Source: Nemertoderma westbladi
Lineage: Eukaryota > Xenacoelomorpha > Nemertodermatida > Nemertodermatidae
DNA: 52,449 bases
NCBI GenBank assembly: GCA_032718475.1
Contig: JAUCBJ010006428.1
Location: forward strand, 1 to 52,449
Direction: 5' to 3'
The notes beneath the pieces were generated by a model. The model made no database searches, was not told where the DNA came from, and saw nothing but the letters and a program-made list of their open reading frames with translations. Positions 33,601 through 41,000 of the stretch are shown here, piece by piece; within the stretch, counting starts at the first letter, position 1; each line of letters begins with the position of its first letter. A program made the position numbers and the translations under genes.

Positions 33601-35297
33601 ATAATCAGTACGTGAATGACCCATTCTGTTGTAGAACGTGACAATTGCTTCCCCCGGAAAATTTACCTCCGGACAATTGCCCCCGGGGACATCTGCCCCC
33701 CCCGGACACCCCTCCCGGACAATTTCTCCCCGGACAATTGCCCCCCAGACAATTGCCCCCCGGACAATCATTACAATAAACATAAAATGTTGTGTGAAGC
33801 CATTAATTTACGTCATAAAAAGCTATAGCTAGCATAAAGACAATCAAATTGTTTTAGATACAAAATCGTGCATATTTTGTAAAAATATAAATATTAAAGT
33901 GTTTTACAGTTTAGAATTAGTGATCAAATCAAATTGTCAAATCAAATCAAATCGTAAAATCTTTGATTTTTCGAAAAAAGCATAACAATTTAAAGTTTAG
34001 AAGTGTTAATCACGGTTAAGGCCCGTTTCCGCAGTGCTATGTTATATGTAAGGTATTCTGAGCTTTTTTGAGCTGTTTTTCAACCCTTTTTTGAGTTTTT
34101 TTAGAGCTTTAATTCCATATTTTAGGTTTTAGCATTTCAAAATTCTCAGATTCATCTTGAAGCAATTAATTTCTAGAAATTGTTTTAACTAAAAAAAGCT
34201 TGAAATAAAACTCAAAAAAAGTAGCGCGGAAACGACCATACGGGTCTGTGTGTCAGGTGTATTGAATTGTACTGAATTTATATACATTTACTATACATTT
34301 CTCACTCAATCTTTTTTAAGATCCCGGTACTTCATTTGTTCGCATTTTATGGGTGGTGGTCGTATGTATATTTCATGTTTTATTATTAAAAATTATTATT
34401 TGATTACAATAAACTTCACTTTAAGAAAAACCTGTACTACTTGCGTTCCAATATTAATTGAGCATTTCTATTAATTATTATTACACATTAATTATTAGTA
34501 AGGCGGTGTAACTAACTCGCTCCGTTGTCTGCGCTGCCCGGATCAGCGTCCAACTCATCCCCGGAGCATGGGGGCGTCGATTCGCTGGACTGCGACGATC
34601 TGTTGTCTTCCAGCTCCTCCAACACACTACCCACGGCGCCAACAGCTGTGGCAACAGCGCCATCCCTGGGGGAGGGCACCGGAGAAGTTTCAGTGGATAA
34701 GGGAAAAGGTAAAGGCGAATTCCGTCTGGTGATAAATAGATGAAGGAGGAAGCGTTACAAAAGTCACAATCATAACTAAAATAATTTATAGTGATAAACA
34801 ATTAAGAATTAATAGTTCCACTAGTATTATGTATTAAGTAAAAACTATCACTGCCGCCTCGACCTGTTTTCCAAATAGTTTTCGGTTAATTATCATTTTC
34901 CTAAATTTGTAGTCCTATTTTTTATAAAAACAGTAGAAAATGACTAATGGGCGTATTTATTATGCTTAAATAAAATGGCGTTGCTAATTAATATTTCACT
35001 TATATACCTGAATTCGTCGATTGAAATTTTCAGATCAACCGCATTACTGCTGTTCGCTCTCTCCTTCCCTTTGCTTGGGAACGGGGTGCGAAGACTATCT
35101 GAGTCAGTTTGGGGTAACCCTGGGCTCATTGTGTGTCTCCTAATACCGCGGGTATGAGAGTTAGTATCTCCGCCTGTCTGGCCGCCACCGATTTGAATAT
35201 ATGGCATGTTTAATACGGAAACTCGGCCTGTAGGAACCGGGGAAGGTTGAATTAGTTCGCCCTCGTCGCTTATGTCATCAGTCGTAACTGATGCCAT
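659..35297 (-). CDS. INPP5E: INPP5E-like phosphoinositide 5-phosphatase, 10 exons (whole gene)
   Basis: Assembled by reading the minus strand for conserved segments with GT-AG borders. Exons: 35008-35297, 34517-34725, 28974-29148, 17008-17226, 12859-12983, 7256-7483, 6662-6826, 5143-5264, 991-1127, 659-695. The lengths sum to 1707 nt (568 codons plus stop) and phases agree at all nine junctions. Visible motifs: TWNMN (residues 258-262), QE with Glu293, GDLNFR (429-434), PSYTDR (508-513), SDH (538-540), all hallmarks of the Mg-dependent 5-phosphatase fold. The first 225 residues are low-complexity with basophilic-kinase-like sites, as in vertebrate INPP5E. Known family role: removal of the 5-phosphate from PI(4,5)P2 and PI(3,4,5)P3 at the primary cilium. 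Vertebrate INPP5E is about 640 aa and ends in a CaaX box; this model ends early without one, so exon 10 is the weakest part. Introns 5 and 8 host other genes. Confidence 0.9.
991..1127 (-). CDS. INPP5E: INPP5E exon 9 with catalytic DR and SDH (residues 512-557)
   Basis: Acceptor GTTTTCTAG, donor GAAAA|GTAAGT (phase 2). Begins with DRVLYKSR, completing the PSYTDR motif split across the intron, and contains [13 protein letters not shown] with the catalytic His, ending RPGRE. These are the last core motifs of the domain. Confidence 0.94.
1173..1517. mobile_element. Fold-back element with arms of about 150 bp
   Basis: Begins TTGATACAGTTTGGGGTAGG and ends with the inverted form (CCTATAAACTGTATCAA). 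The arms share the run from CCTCAGGTGACTAATG through CAGTTTCTC. Only some 30 bases separate the arms and there is no coding capacity: a MITE or recent inverted duplication inside INPP5E intron 8. Confidence 0.85.
1528..2700. other. Non-coding part of INPP5E intron 8
   Basis: AT-rich, with a GATA-type short repeat near 1700 and a 10-base G run near 2082. I see no further exon or RNA gene. Confidence 0.5.
2724..3179 (+). CDS. PFDN2: Prefoldin subunit 2, intronless, nested in INPP5E intron 8
   Basis: 151 aa against about 154 in vertebrates. Prefoldin is a hexameric cytosolic co-chaperone that hands unfolded actin and tubulin to the CCT chaperonin; subunit 2 is a beta-type subunit. The protein shows two coiled-coil helices (residues about 12-55 and 82-115) flanking the hairpin core [19 protein letters not shown], the typical PFDN2 signature. 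ATG at 2724 is the first methionine and gives the family length. An ATTAAA lies about 50 bases after the stop. The gene lies antisense inside intron 8 of the INPP5E gene and has no intron, which suggests a retrocopy. The frame is intact, so it is probably functional. Confidence 0.95.
   Translation: MPNSGKRKGESAEEIVEGFNELRLEQRNLITKMNELEAEVDEHELVITTLKKTDSDRRCFRMIGGVLVERQVKDILPSLESHKENIKQLIVSLNTAAEGKGKEMQDYVAKHDLKRNLSMNEGTSKEDDKRVSKADGPISQSVLVENVEEMD
3676..4000 (+). mobile_element. Repeat R1 copy with possible transposase helix-turn-helix remnant
   Basis: Starts GAGCAGGTTATGGTGGCA, then TAACCAAAACAATAAAC, a core seen in three other places. Near 3905 a frame reads [20 protein letters not shown], resembling the Pipsqueak-type helix-turn-helix of pogo/jerky-like transposases, then breaks down. 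The transposase reading is tentative. Confidence 0.4.
4120..4640 (+). mobile_element. Decayed 3' end of the RTE-like LINE
   Basis: Contains eroded versions of [31 protein letters not shown] and [16 protein letters not shown], matching the tails at 31.3 and 47.0 kb. Ends in a short ACT repeat. Many substitutions and frame breaks, so older than the other copies. In INPP5E intron 8. Confidence 0.85.
5143..5264 (-). CDS. INPP5E: INPP5E exon 8 (residues 471-511)
   Basis: Acceptor AATTGTTCAG, donor TACACG|GTAGGT, phases 1 in and 0 out. Encodes [17 protein letters not shown] and QRTPSYT, the substrate-binding and catalytic loop just before DR. An alternative acceptor at 5247 (TGCGAG|GTTTTC) also keeps frame but removes six residues. 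Confidence 0.93.
5755..6128 (-). mobile_element. Single arm of fold-back family A
   Basis: Runs from the GCTTTCGAACGTTCATTTC region to the poly-G tract near 6068 and the terminal GACATGGTGTA. Matches one arm of the complete copies at 36979 and 45043. In INPP5E intron 7. Confidence 0.8.
6377..6704 (-). repeat. 41-bp array made of the exon 7 end plus its splice donor
   Basis: About eight units with starts at 6377, 6418, 6459 and so on every 41 bp, nearly identical. On the minus strand a unit holds 28 nt of exon 7 (from GACCAGCTGCACAACTG to CACG) followed by 13 nt of intron 7 (GTGAGTAAATACA). Since 41 is not a multiple of 3 and the unit has no stop on the plus strand, all three plus frames appear open; these are not genes. 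Confidence 0.95.
6662..6826 (-). CDS. INPP5E: INPP5E exon 7 with GDLNFR (residues 416-471)
   Basis: Acceptor GTATATTTAG. Encodes [20 protein letters not shown], containing the Asp/Asn pair of the active site, then a helical region ending at CACG|GTGAGT. The last 28 coding bases plus 13 intron bases are repeated in tandem about seven further times downstream, so several identical donors compete. Only the first avoids the in-frame TAA that lies two codons after it. Confidence 0.93.
7256..7483 (-). CDS. INPP5E: INPP5E exon 6 (residues 340-416)
   Basis: Acceptor AATATTTTAG, donor CAAGT|GTAAGT, phase 1 at both ends. Encodes [16 protein letters not shown], then [14 protein letters not shown], the conserved core strands of 5-phosphatases, and [12 protein letters not shown] shorter donor two bases upstream (CAA|GTGTAA) would break the phase with exon 7. 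Confidence 0.95.
7484..8401. other. 3' part of INPP5E intron 5, downstream of CCDC177
   Basis: AT-rich. I see no conserved coding segment, only short unrelated frames. It must contain the CCDC177 3' end; AATAAA-type signals on the minus strand are frequent here, so I do not choose one. Confidence 0.45.
8402..10768 (-). CDS. CCDC177: CCDC177-like coiled-coil protein, intronless, nested in INPP5E intron 5
   Basis: 788 aa from ATG 10768. The frame continues upstream for 14 codons, but only to a TTG, so the ATG is chosen. The N-terminal block (residues about 50-150; [21 protein letters not shown], then [20 protein letters not shown]) matches the conserved start of CCDC177. A Ser/Arg-rich linker follows. 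Residues about 300-485 are imperfect heptads of the type RYRDDNT, and 63 residues of this zone occur twice in tandem. The last 300 residues are a highly charged Arg/Glu coiled coil. Function of the family is not known. Same strand as the host gene. About 60 nt upstream of the ATG the strand reads TATATTTCAG|AGG, a strong acceptor, so a 5' leader intron or trans-splicing is likely. Confidence 0.85.
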   Translation of the reverse strand: MFATVTSGSVDDYELNKMFNDSRGKTRRNISTVKSKVDHGNKGGPHPIPKLDLYNFEESWTENSRFVLTSPRSLEACSRVGVRPLELLHKPYSEFADELKPLRKPRGVIIAIYEECERERLRKLRRCREQRDLVLEEDRKHFLKYGVSVYDESTRGLTPSNIMRKVDAKGTPSRSHNVVIDTSPSHFRHGNKSGSHRGGKSRKEFSETPVERREDAWEVVKETSNRRKPAWRRYESDSNGEVPVVRGRGLGKSVDWSGEVEGNRRGGGLRRSSSAGDIPRSVDEIWESNVGYRGGKEGYRDENTSYRDENTRYHDNTRYRDDNNIANNDDNTRYRDDNTRYRDDNTSYPDENIRYHDNTRYHDDNARYRDDSIRYRDDNTRYRDDNNIANNDDNTRYRDDNTRYRDDNTSYPDENIRYHDNTRYHDDNARYRDDSIRYRDDNARYREDNTRYRDDNTRHHDDNTRYRDDNIVHAGKYDRRGDHGDSRSLDRHYDYDVSSADRRAKDKDYYYRMERRHIDDYDREKRALQSRRVMSAEEKSYRKLLGESSKDELRRGAKDREERVWLENAKRRVENEERIAEHMRRWRTVEREKEQRALEMRREAGEREERARDLMLANQLRVEQQRRDRVLIKADQAYRNAEARRGRERDQDRWRQAIRDRRFHETSRATRASEDLLAQRALRTAQKRFGEEYRHSKNYERVREDNQLKTMLHEETIKNKDRRNTSLQMQRSVAQDELRALAKASQDLRERMAGEKTFDKRSLKASLDCAVGKGPQLGKKNQTTLRLG
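9336..9880 (-). repeat. 21-bp coding repeats with a 189-bp tandem duplication inside CCDC177
   Basis: Repeats of the codons for RYRDDNT. A 189-bp block beginning near 9601 recurs nearly unchanged at 9790, including the unusual NNIANN interruption, so the duplication is recent. Because 21 is divisible by 3, both strands stay open here, which creates spurious antisense frames. Confidence 0.9.
10811..12858. other. 5' part of INPP5E intron 5, upstream of CCDC177
   Basis: Holds the presumed CCDC177 promoter and, at about 10828 on the minus strand, the acceptor-like TATATTTCAG|AGG. It also has a short ACT repeat near 11320. No other gene seen. Confidence 0.45.
12859..12983 (-). CDS. INPP5E: INPP5E exon 5 (residues 298-340)
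   Basis: 125 nt. Acceptor AATTTACAG, donor TTCCA|GTGAGT, phases 2 in and 1 out. Encodes [17 protein letters not shown]..., then [11 protein letters not shown], both typical of INPP5E. Found by searching the minus strand for the segment missing between exons 4 and 6; length and phases fit exactly. Confidence 0.93.
13010..13365 (-). mobile_element. tRNA-derived SINE inside a palindrome
   Basis: On the minus strand: TTGGCGCAATTGTGGGTA (box A-like), then GGTTCGAATCC (exact box B), then CGCTGATGAGACCCAG with AAGGTCGAAACGCG, resembling the Nin-DC core of deuterostome and cnidarian SINEs. The block of about 55 bp around ATCCCATCACAT recurs inverted at the other side, and outer arms near 13010 and 13345 also pair. 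In INPP5E intron 4. Confidence 0.7.
13651..15020. repeat. 29-bp satellite in INPP5E intron 4
   Basis: About 47 units of GTGTAAACGGTACC followed by TATAAACGCTAATAC, with recurrent variants (GTTACC, ACATAAAAGC, TCCGCG). The variants alternate in a patterned way, suggesting higher-order amplification. Units decay at both ends. Confidence 0.93.
15100..16130. repeat. Degenerate tandem repeat of about 140-160 bp
   Basis: At least five diverged units share TTGTATTTTTCGGCG, then a GGTG..AGCACC-type inverted motif with AAAATTT, and a later TTATACGGGTTTATGAGGG (near 15160, 15640, 15785, 15922, 16079). Partly ordered, partly eroded. Within INPP5E intron 4. Confidence 0.65.
16200..16460. repeat. Diverged direct repeat near GCGCCCCAGAAAACCT
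   Basis: Two copies about 190 bp apart share a run ending ATTCAGCGCCCCAGAAAACC (16233 and 16422), each preceded by a TTTGAAA/ATTAGA stretch. Confidence 0.5.
16608..16680. repeat. Back-to-back poly-G and poly-C tracts
   Basis: A G run of over 20 bases, 16 mixed bases, then a C-rich run. It can form a hairpin or G-quadruplex. Tract length is likely unreliable in assembly. Confidence 0.9.
17008..17226 (-). CDS. INPP5E: INPP5E exon 4, start of the catalytic domain (residues 225-298)
   Basis: Acceptor TTTATGCAG, donor GACAA|GTAGGT (phase 2). Encodes the linker [20 protein letters not shown], then the first catalytic strand with TWNMN and, near the end, IGTQES with the metal-binding Glu. The similarity to INPP5E is strong enough to identify the gene from this exon alone. 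Confidence 0.95.
17801..18321. mobile_element. MITE with TGCCCGTATGCA ends
   Basis: Left end GCCCGTATGCATAAAAC, right end GTTTATTGCATACGGGC. The interior is rich in CGATNATCG/ACGAC motifs in both orientations, so it can fold strongly. No transposase. In INPP5E intron 3. Confidence 0.75.
18322..20351. other. Rest of INPP5E intron 3 before the satellite
   Basis: Very AT-rich. It contains the CTCGCTGCGCTCGG palindrome at 18651-18686. I see no exon in either strand. Confidence 0.5.
18651..18686. repeat. GC-rich palindrome CTCGCTGCGCTCGG
   Basis: ATTTTACCTCGCTCGCTGCG followed by its near inverse. The same core sits at 50391-50441 with longer arms. Confidence 0.8.
20352..28522. repeat. 8.2-kb satellite: 22-bp units grading into a TATAG pentamer
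   Basis: From 20352 the unit is about 22 bp (AGTAGTAGATAAAGTATAGT, with variants such as TAAATTTTAATAG and deleted AAGTATAGG forms). From about 26.2 kb pure (TATAG)n runs appear and dominate to 28522. The whole array lies in INPP5E intron 3. The long open minus frame at 25905-28643 (repeats of YTILY) comes from the pentamer lacking stops on that strand and is not a gene. Confidence 0.95.
28523..28980 (-). repeat. 15-bp array of splice donors at the start of INPP5E intron 3
   Basis: About 30 units. On the minus strand a unit reads GTGAGTCCGGTCTGG; some units have CCAG before GTGAGT, exactly like the true exon 3 donor at 28973. The array begins at the exon border and ends where the AT-rich array starts. 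The open minus frame (repeats of VWVSP) is an artefact of period 15. Confidence 0.95.
28974..29148 (-). CDS. INPP5E: INPP5E exon 3 (residues 167-225)
   Basis: Acceptor TTATTTTTAG, then a basic/serine-rich stretch ([20 protein letters not shown]...) resembling the segment before the catalytic domain in vertebrate INPP5E. The donor is TCCAG|GTGAGT at 28973. This donor is also the first unit of a 15-bp tandem array. Phase 2, joining to exon 4 as ...SARS-R-SYLTGS, close to the vertebrate RSRSYLEGS. Confidence 0.88.
29247..29841. mobile_element. Fold-back element with arms of about 125 bp and a histone-like hairpin inside
   Basis: Left end CCAATACAAAAGTATA, right end inverted (TATACTTTTGTATTGG). 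The arms pair through the TTGTGATTTAATCACAA block and the AGCGTTAGTC block. The unpaired centre (about 29395-29700) contains a small minus frame and a 16-bp hairpin described separately. In INPP5E intron 2. Confidence 0.8.
29439..29454 (-). promoter_or_regulatory. Histone-mRNA-type 3' stem-loop (candidate)
   Basis: Minus strand reads GGCCCTTTTAAGGGCC: a 6-bp stem and TTTA loop with A-rich 5' flank (CCAAAAC) and ACATCC after, as in replication-dependent histone mRNAs. It lies about 40 nt after a 29-codon frame (29491-29580, minus, ending RERS). No recognisable histone precedes it, so function is doubtful. Confidence 0.4.
30060..31610 (+). pseudogene. RTE-like LINE relic (reverse transcriptase)
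   Basis: Seen in order: [30 protein letters not shown], a frameshift near 30455 restoring [10 protein letters not shown] (motif A), [26 protein letters not shown] (motif C), KTKILTVN, a stop/frameshift near 31214, then the tail [16 protein letters not shown] and [16 protein letters not shown]. No endonuclease domain: 5'-truncated. Ends at a (TAG)n run. Not active. In INPP5E intron 2. Confidence 0.9.
31618..31890 (-). mobile_element. Inverted truncated copy of the same LINE tail
   Basis: Minus strand encodes [20 protein letters not shown] and [16 protein letters not shown], then eroded tail. It abuts the 3' end of the relic at 30060-31610 head to tail, giving a tail-to-tail inverted pair. Confidence 0.88.
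32196..32340 (+). repeat. 72-bp tandem duplication containing CTCTAGCGGCAGAC
   Basis: Two units start at 32206 and 32278 (TTTCACTTTCACACATTTCG and a variant). A third diverged copy lies upstream of the LINE relic at about 30013, so this repeat brackets the LINE. Confidence 0.8.
32577..32730 (+). repeat. 28-bp minisatellite, about 5.5 copies
   Basis: Unit ACTACACTCAGTTGTATATG plus 8 bases. Period 28 makes all three plus frames open (repeats of [17 protein letters not shown]); these are not proteins. Confidence 0.9.
32795..33430. other. Poly-C tracts and repeat R1 copy
   Basis: C runs at about 32797-32820 and 33410-33429. Around 33291-33325 lies GTGCAGGTTAAAGTCGCAC then TAACCAAAACAATAAAC, a second copy of R1, continuing to GCATTTTGATTGC as in the copy at 3676. 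Confidence 0.65.
33646..33775 (+). repeat. Irregular CCCCGGACAATTGC minisatellite
   Basis: Eight or so units of 14-18 bp around CCGGACAATTGCCCCC, drifting in length and reading PPDNCPPDN in one frame. Not coding. Confidence 0.8.
34517..34725 (-). CDS. INPP5E: INPP5E exon 2 (residues 97-167)
   Basis: Acceptor TTTATCACCAG after a pyrimidine-rich tract. It restores the frame as Arg97, then reads a Pro/Ser-rich and acidic stretch. The donor is GCGA|GTTAGT, phase 1; without splicing the frame stops at once with TAG, which supports the donor. It joins to exon 3 across a 5.4-kb intron holding a LINE relic and a fold-back element. Confidence 0.8.
35008..35297 (-). CDS. INPP5E: INPP5E exon 1 (residues 1-97)
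   Basis: Starts at ATG 35297 ([14 protein letters not shown]). The exon is Ser/Thr/Pro-rich with RRHT and similar basophilic-kinase-like sites. It ends in CAG|GTATAT, phase 2, followed by a 282-bp intron. Just before the ATG the strand reads AAATCAG|ATA, a possible splice acceptor in the 5' leader. Confidence 0.82.
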
Positions 35298-36978
35298 TAT
35301 CTGATTTGTACACGTGTAGTACCGGTAGGCCTATAGCCTAAATGTCGGAACAGCTACCGCCCTATACTGTAGATAGACACTCGCTGCATTAAAATCAACC
35401 ATAAATAGTTCCAAAAGTATATTGGTATATAAAGGATATTCAGTCATAATACCCGAGTTCACCGATCCCGATCATATAAAATAATGCCAAGCTATACTAG
35501 CCTACTAGCCTACTACTCAGCTACTCCTAATGAACACCGATGGAAGACGTGTGGAAGTAACTCTACCGGCACGCCGTGCGGTACATTACCGGTATCGTAC
35601 ACCAGTGGATAGCACCGCAATGCGGTACAACAAAAAATCACTACACTAGCTCAATAAATGTCGAGCAGTTTAAACCTAATAAATACTTTTAGTAGACTTA
35701 CAAACTCTACAAATTGTTCTTCATTGGATGTTTCAGGTACATGGGTGTAGATAACCTGCTTATTGGGTAAGCAGTACAACTGATTTTGTTACTAACTAGT
35801 AGGTAAAAGTAAATAGTTGCCGCCGCGGACAGCCTGTTATGTAATCAGACATTCTGAATACCATCCGTATGCATTGTTGTATATTGTTGCTAGGTAGCGT
35901 GCCGGTAGCGCTGGTTACAGTTTTGTCCATTTTAATGGACAAACTATTTTTTCTTAAGTACTAATATAGTAAGTAGTAAATACTTAAAGTCACCCATTAC
36001 TGTAATTAATCAAATATGGCATAGCCCTAGATAAACTCATGTCACTTTTTACCAACTTTAAATTCTAATTATATAGGATAGGCCAGGCGGAGAATATTTA
36101 ATTAGTAAATTAAATAATGGTAAAACTCAAAAACGAATATAAATTTATTTAAATCAAATTGCAATACAAAATAATGTAAACGAAATAAATGGAAACTAAA
36201 TATCATACTAAATAAATATTTTTTAAAGTTTACATATATATATTTGGACTTTGACGGCTAATAAATGGGCAATTTTACACAAATAAACAGCTCTTTGTGG
36301 ATTGGATTTTATACAATCACTTATAAGAGGCCGAGCGCATCAGAAATCTCTACGCCCTGAAGTTCTGACGAATTAATTGGATCAGCTTTCCCTCCACTTC
36401 CCTCCATATCAGCCGCACACACAACTACACTACCAGCCCTATCAATTAATTTTGTCAATCAAATAACATAACCGTCAGCCAATCACAGTCCCAACATTGT
36501 CTTGCGTTGCTAAGTAACGACTATACACAAAATTACGTTTCAAAATTCAAACCGAAAATTGTAGGCCTATTTAGTAGTTTTAGCATAGATATATCGTACT
36601 CTAATGCTGTGCAAAGAGATACATATTGAAATTATAAAATAAACTACTAATAGACAATTACTGTACATTTATTTACTGTAGTTTATTTATCCGATATTTC
36701 ATACGGAAAACAATGACACGGTTCATTTTTCCAAAAGTGGATTTTATATTCTCATATTACATATTTCGTCGTTAAATACGCTATACTATGTTCGGTAGGC
36801 TATGATATCTCAAACTCAAAAAATGTAATAATTAGAATAAATTGTAATTTTTTTGTAAAAGTGTATTACCGGTATTGTTGTTAAATTATAGTCTAAAAAT
36901 TACGTTTATTTATAGAATGTATAATACAAATAAAGAGTTTTTTTTAGACAAATTTGTAACTTTTATATTTCTGCATTT
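35298..36978. other. Divergent spacer upstream of INPP5E
   Basis: Between the INPP5E start (minus) and androglobin start (plus), which are about 2.75 kb apart, head to head. Must hold the INPP5E promoter. AT-rich, no exon seen. Confidence 0.5.
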
Positions 36979-37875
36979 GTATACACCATGCCCCGGAATA
37001 TAGAGACGTAATTCAATGACACGACCCCAACCCCACCCCCCTATTTTGTCTACAAATCTTAATGAGATTGCATGAAATTTGAAACAGAGATAGTTTCACT
37101 TCCCGACCACTTAGCGGGTGAGCCGTAATTTTTATTTTTGTTTTCAATCTTTAGCTACAAGCATTTGAAAAAAGTGTCTCCGGTGAAATTGTTGCACCAG
37201 TCACACCACAGTTATTCTTCAACCTCATAGTGATTTATTGGTATTGTTAGAAAGATGACAATGATTCGAAATATGTATGAATTTCGTCGTAAATAGCTGT
37301 GATATGGGAGTTCAAAAGTTGCATGGTTTTGCATCTGCGCTAGGCTATTTTATTATATTTAATAAATGCATTATTAGAACATTTCATTTATCCAATACGT
37401 AGCTGGGCAGTGCATTACATCTTTAATCATACTATTACGTAGCTATTCATATCTTAACATAATGTTCCAGAATATGGTTTATTATTTAATAGAACAAAAT
37501 AACCTATCCTCGCACAGACAAAACCATGGAACATTTGAACGCTCAGATCTCTGCTATTTCTCAACCAAATTCAAATATTTTTACATATTTGCAATCCTTG
37601 CACGGCCAGCTTTCTAACAGTACCAATAAACAGCTACAAAGTAGAGGAATAATTGCGGTGCAACTAGTGCAATATTGCCGGAGACACTTTTTTAAACGCT
37701 TGTAGCTAAAGATTGAAAGCAAAATAAAAATTCTGGCTCACCCAGACAGTGGTGGGGAGGTGAAACTATCTCTGTTTCAAATTTCCTGCAATCTCATTAA
37801 GATTTGTAGAAATTTTTTTTTTTGGGGGGGGGGGGTGTCACTGAATTACGACATTATTCCGAGGCGTGGTGTAAG
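36979..37875. mobile_element. Complete fold-back family A element
   Basis: Left end TACACCATGCCCCGGAATAT, right end its near inverse (ATTCCGAGGCGTGGTGTA). Arms of about 400 bp each carry a homopolymer C/G tract close to the terminus, a conserved block AAATCTTAATGAGATTGCAT, and a block GGATTCCAAA-like in inverse. The centre has TTATTTAATAG..ATTCTGGAACA. TA flanks fit a Tc1/mariner-type target. No transposase. Located about 170 bp upstream of androglobin. Confidence 0.88.
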
Positions 37876-38046
37876 TAGGCCTAAACTCAGTACGTCAAAT
37901 TATATTTAAATCGAGGCTATAATTCAGATCAATATTCAGTAAACTAATAAATCGTTTTTTTTTCTACACAAACCTTCTGCAGTAGATTAGGATTGTATAC
38001 TAAATAGCACAATAAATAAACGCTCAGTTTTATATGCTGTAGGCCT

Positions 38047-41000
38047 ATGGCGTCAAAGGGCGGAAAGAAGAAAGACGGTGGCGGCCGAAGCAATTCAGGG
38101 GCCAAAGATTCAGCAGCACCACATAGCGGAGCTGACAAGAAATCAGGGCGACATTCAACTCCACCTATATGGCCTGAGTGGAATGACGCAGACATTAACT
38201 CGGAGAAATGGGAGGCCCTGAAAGGCGGAAAAGTGGACAAAGATAAAGGCAAAAGCCCCAGTCTCAATTTCTTCGATGACCCAGAAGGGAAACTCGAGTT
38301 GCCGAAGTCTTTAAAACCTCGAGTTTCTGTATGGCGTCGACCGATGGATATCGTTGGCGATCGAACTGCTAGCGTGGTTGATGACTCATCCGCTGTGTTT
38401 GATATTTTAACCCCTAATGAACACCTCCACGATAGCGAACTAATGCGCTGGATAATCTCGCAAATCACCACGCTATTCTCATTGAACACAAAGTCTTCCA
38501 TCGGCACAGATCAGTTGGTCACACAGTCTTCTGATTTAGGTGCCTGGAAGCCGTGGGAGAATATATACTCTTTATGCAAAGTCGGCAAAGGGCCGCATCT
38601 TCCATTGTACAACAGTTATGGTAAATATGTGGTACGTCTTTATTGGATGGGATGTTGGCGTAAAATTGTTGTGGACGACAGTCTACCCTACGATGAACAG
38701 GATAATTTGTTGTTACCAGCCACTACAAACGTCCATGAACTTTGGCCTATGTTACTCTCTAAAGCTATAATAAAAGTTGCCGCTTTAGATTTCAGTGGAG
38801 GGAGCAGTCATTGCGAGTTTGGAGAAGTGAGTGTCCTGCATCTACTGACAAGTTGGCTCCCCGAACCAGTTCCACTTCATTACAACATGTCAGAACAGAT
38901 TTGGGATTTATTAAAATCCTCATTGCCTGAGTTCAAATTGCCGACAGCACCTGAACAGCCTACGCCTCCCGACTTGGGACCAAAACTCGACGCACCTCAA
39001 TCACCCAAACGCGTGAAGAAATATGATGCGAAAGCTTCAAAGGATCGCTTATCATTTTCATCAGCACAAAAAGATGAACCACCAGAGGTGTTAGTTTACG
39101 CTGGTTATCACCATGAACCGACATCACCCATTCGTGTATCAAAGCTTGGGGAAATGGCTGATGCATCGGAAACCTTGCGGCAATTCGGTTTGTCTCATGT
39201 CTATCCCCATCCCTTGCTTTTAAGAAAAACAAGAAGTTGCCCACTTGTTGCCCCGCCTTTACCACCTATTGTACCAAGATGGAAGATGATTCGAGAACGT
39301 AAACAAAAACCCCCGCTGAGAGATGAAGCACCAAAACCGGAAGTGAAACCCTCTGAGAAATATGTGTACTTAACTTCGCCATATTTGAATTATAAAGTAA
39401 AGCCGATAACTGTAAGTTCTGGAACTAAGAAAATTTCAAGCAGTTTATCCAAGAGCGGGTCCAGGCCATCAACTGCCCCCTTAGATGTTGTAACTGAAGA
39501 CGAAGACAATATGAGTGAGGATCTCAATGACAAAGCTATGGAATTAGTAAAAGCCGTGGATGGTGAAATTATACAAGAAAGTCCCAGAGGCGATGAGCTT
39601 AAAAACAATCCTCCAAGTGCCACAACTAAGCTGGGAGCTGAGGGGAAAGCAAAAAACCAGTCAGCCAATAGGAAGCCCCCGGGAGAAGTTAAGATAGTGT
39701 CAGATAAGAAACGTGAAATATCAGCAGATAAAAGGGCTGATCTGAAGCAGTCCAGTGGTAAGTCCCAGACTTCAGGATCTGTTGCAAAAACGGAAGTTAC
39801 AACTCCAGCAGCAAATGGTACCCACACCCACAATGAAGCTGTCAGCGCAGATGATGCTTTAGTAGATTCACTTAAAGAAACCGTCTTAGAAGAACTCCCA
39901 GAAGCTAATGTTGCATCAGCAGTCGCCCCTCCCAATGATCCCATCTGGATGCATTATGATGATTTGTGTAAATGTTTTCGTACTATCTATATTTTTCATA
40001 AACATTCAACATACAGTTTTAACCATAAAGTTTCTGATTTAAAATTGGCCTCTAGTGCTCCAACGACAGGCAAAAAAAGTGGCGGACTTGATAAACAATC
40101 GAAAGGGGCAAGTCCATCGGCTACAGGAAGTGCTTATGATGATAAATCTGCACAGTATTTATTCGCTGATAGTTTAAAACCAATAAATATTGTCGTCAGT
40201 TTTCAGGTGCTGAGCAAATGGTTAGACCCACTTGATGATAAAAGTGGCAAAGAATCTGTTCAGAGTGAATCGCCCAGCCAAGATACATCCACACGCCCCA
40301 GACTGCAACCAGGGACATTAATGGCTGAACCATATTCATGGAAGAGCCTAGTAACTGGCCAACCTGTTCTATGTATTTCTACTACAGGTGTGAGATCGGC
40401 CATGCTAATGTTACCTGCGGGCCGCCATGTACTGAGATTTATTGCTAATGCACCAGTTGGGTGGCATCTTCACTTCTGTTCCACTATACAGTTTGTTTAT
40501 GGCGATGAAGACAGCATTATGCCACTTTTGGTAAAAGAAAGTACCCGATTTGTCAATCATGCTTCTCAGATCATAAAATCCTTTAAAACCGCATTGAGTT
40601 GCTTCAACGACACCAATGCGTTTACTGACGCCATGGCTATGTTACGAAAGTCGTATATGCCAGATCTTCCAGAAGAGAAAAACACACCAAAAAGTGTTAG
40701 TGTTAAAAATAAACAAATAGCTACAGATGTTTTCAATATATCTTTGTATAAAGCAATAGGTCCACTTACTGGCGAATCAACACCCGATCTTATATTTGCA
40801 CTAAGAACACTGAGTTTTGATTTTCACAGCAACATAAGTCTTCTTCTAAGCGGTAAGAATTCTTCTGCAAGTTTAGGAGCAGCATCAGATACAGCCATTG
40901 ATATCAGTGAACCTTCTGATGCTGAAATAGCTGCAGCAAACTCAATTAAGGCTTTATTCAAGGGACATCATGTGAGAAGGGCAAAGCGAGCTCGTTTCAA

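Noticed and set aside
34525-34743. Plus-strand open frame [12 protein letters not shown]...
   Set aside because: Antisense shadow of INPP5E exon 2, whose phase and borders fit the gene on the minus strand.
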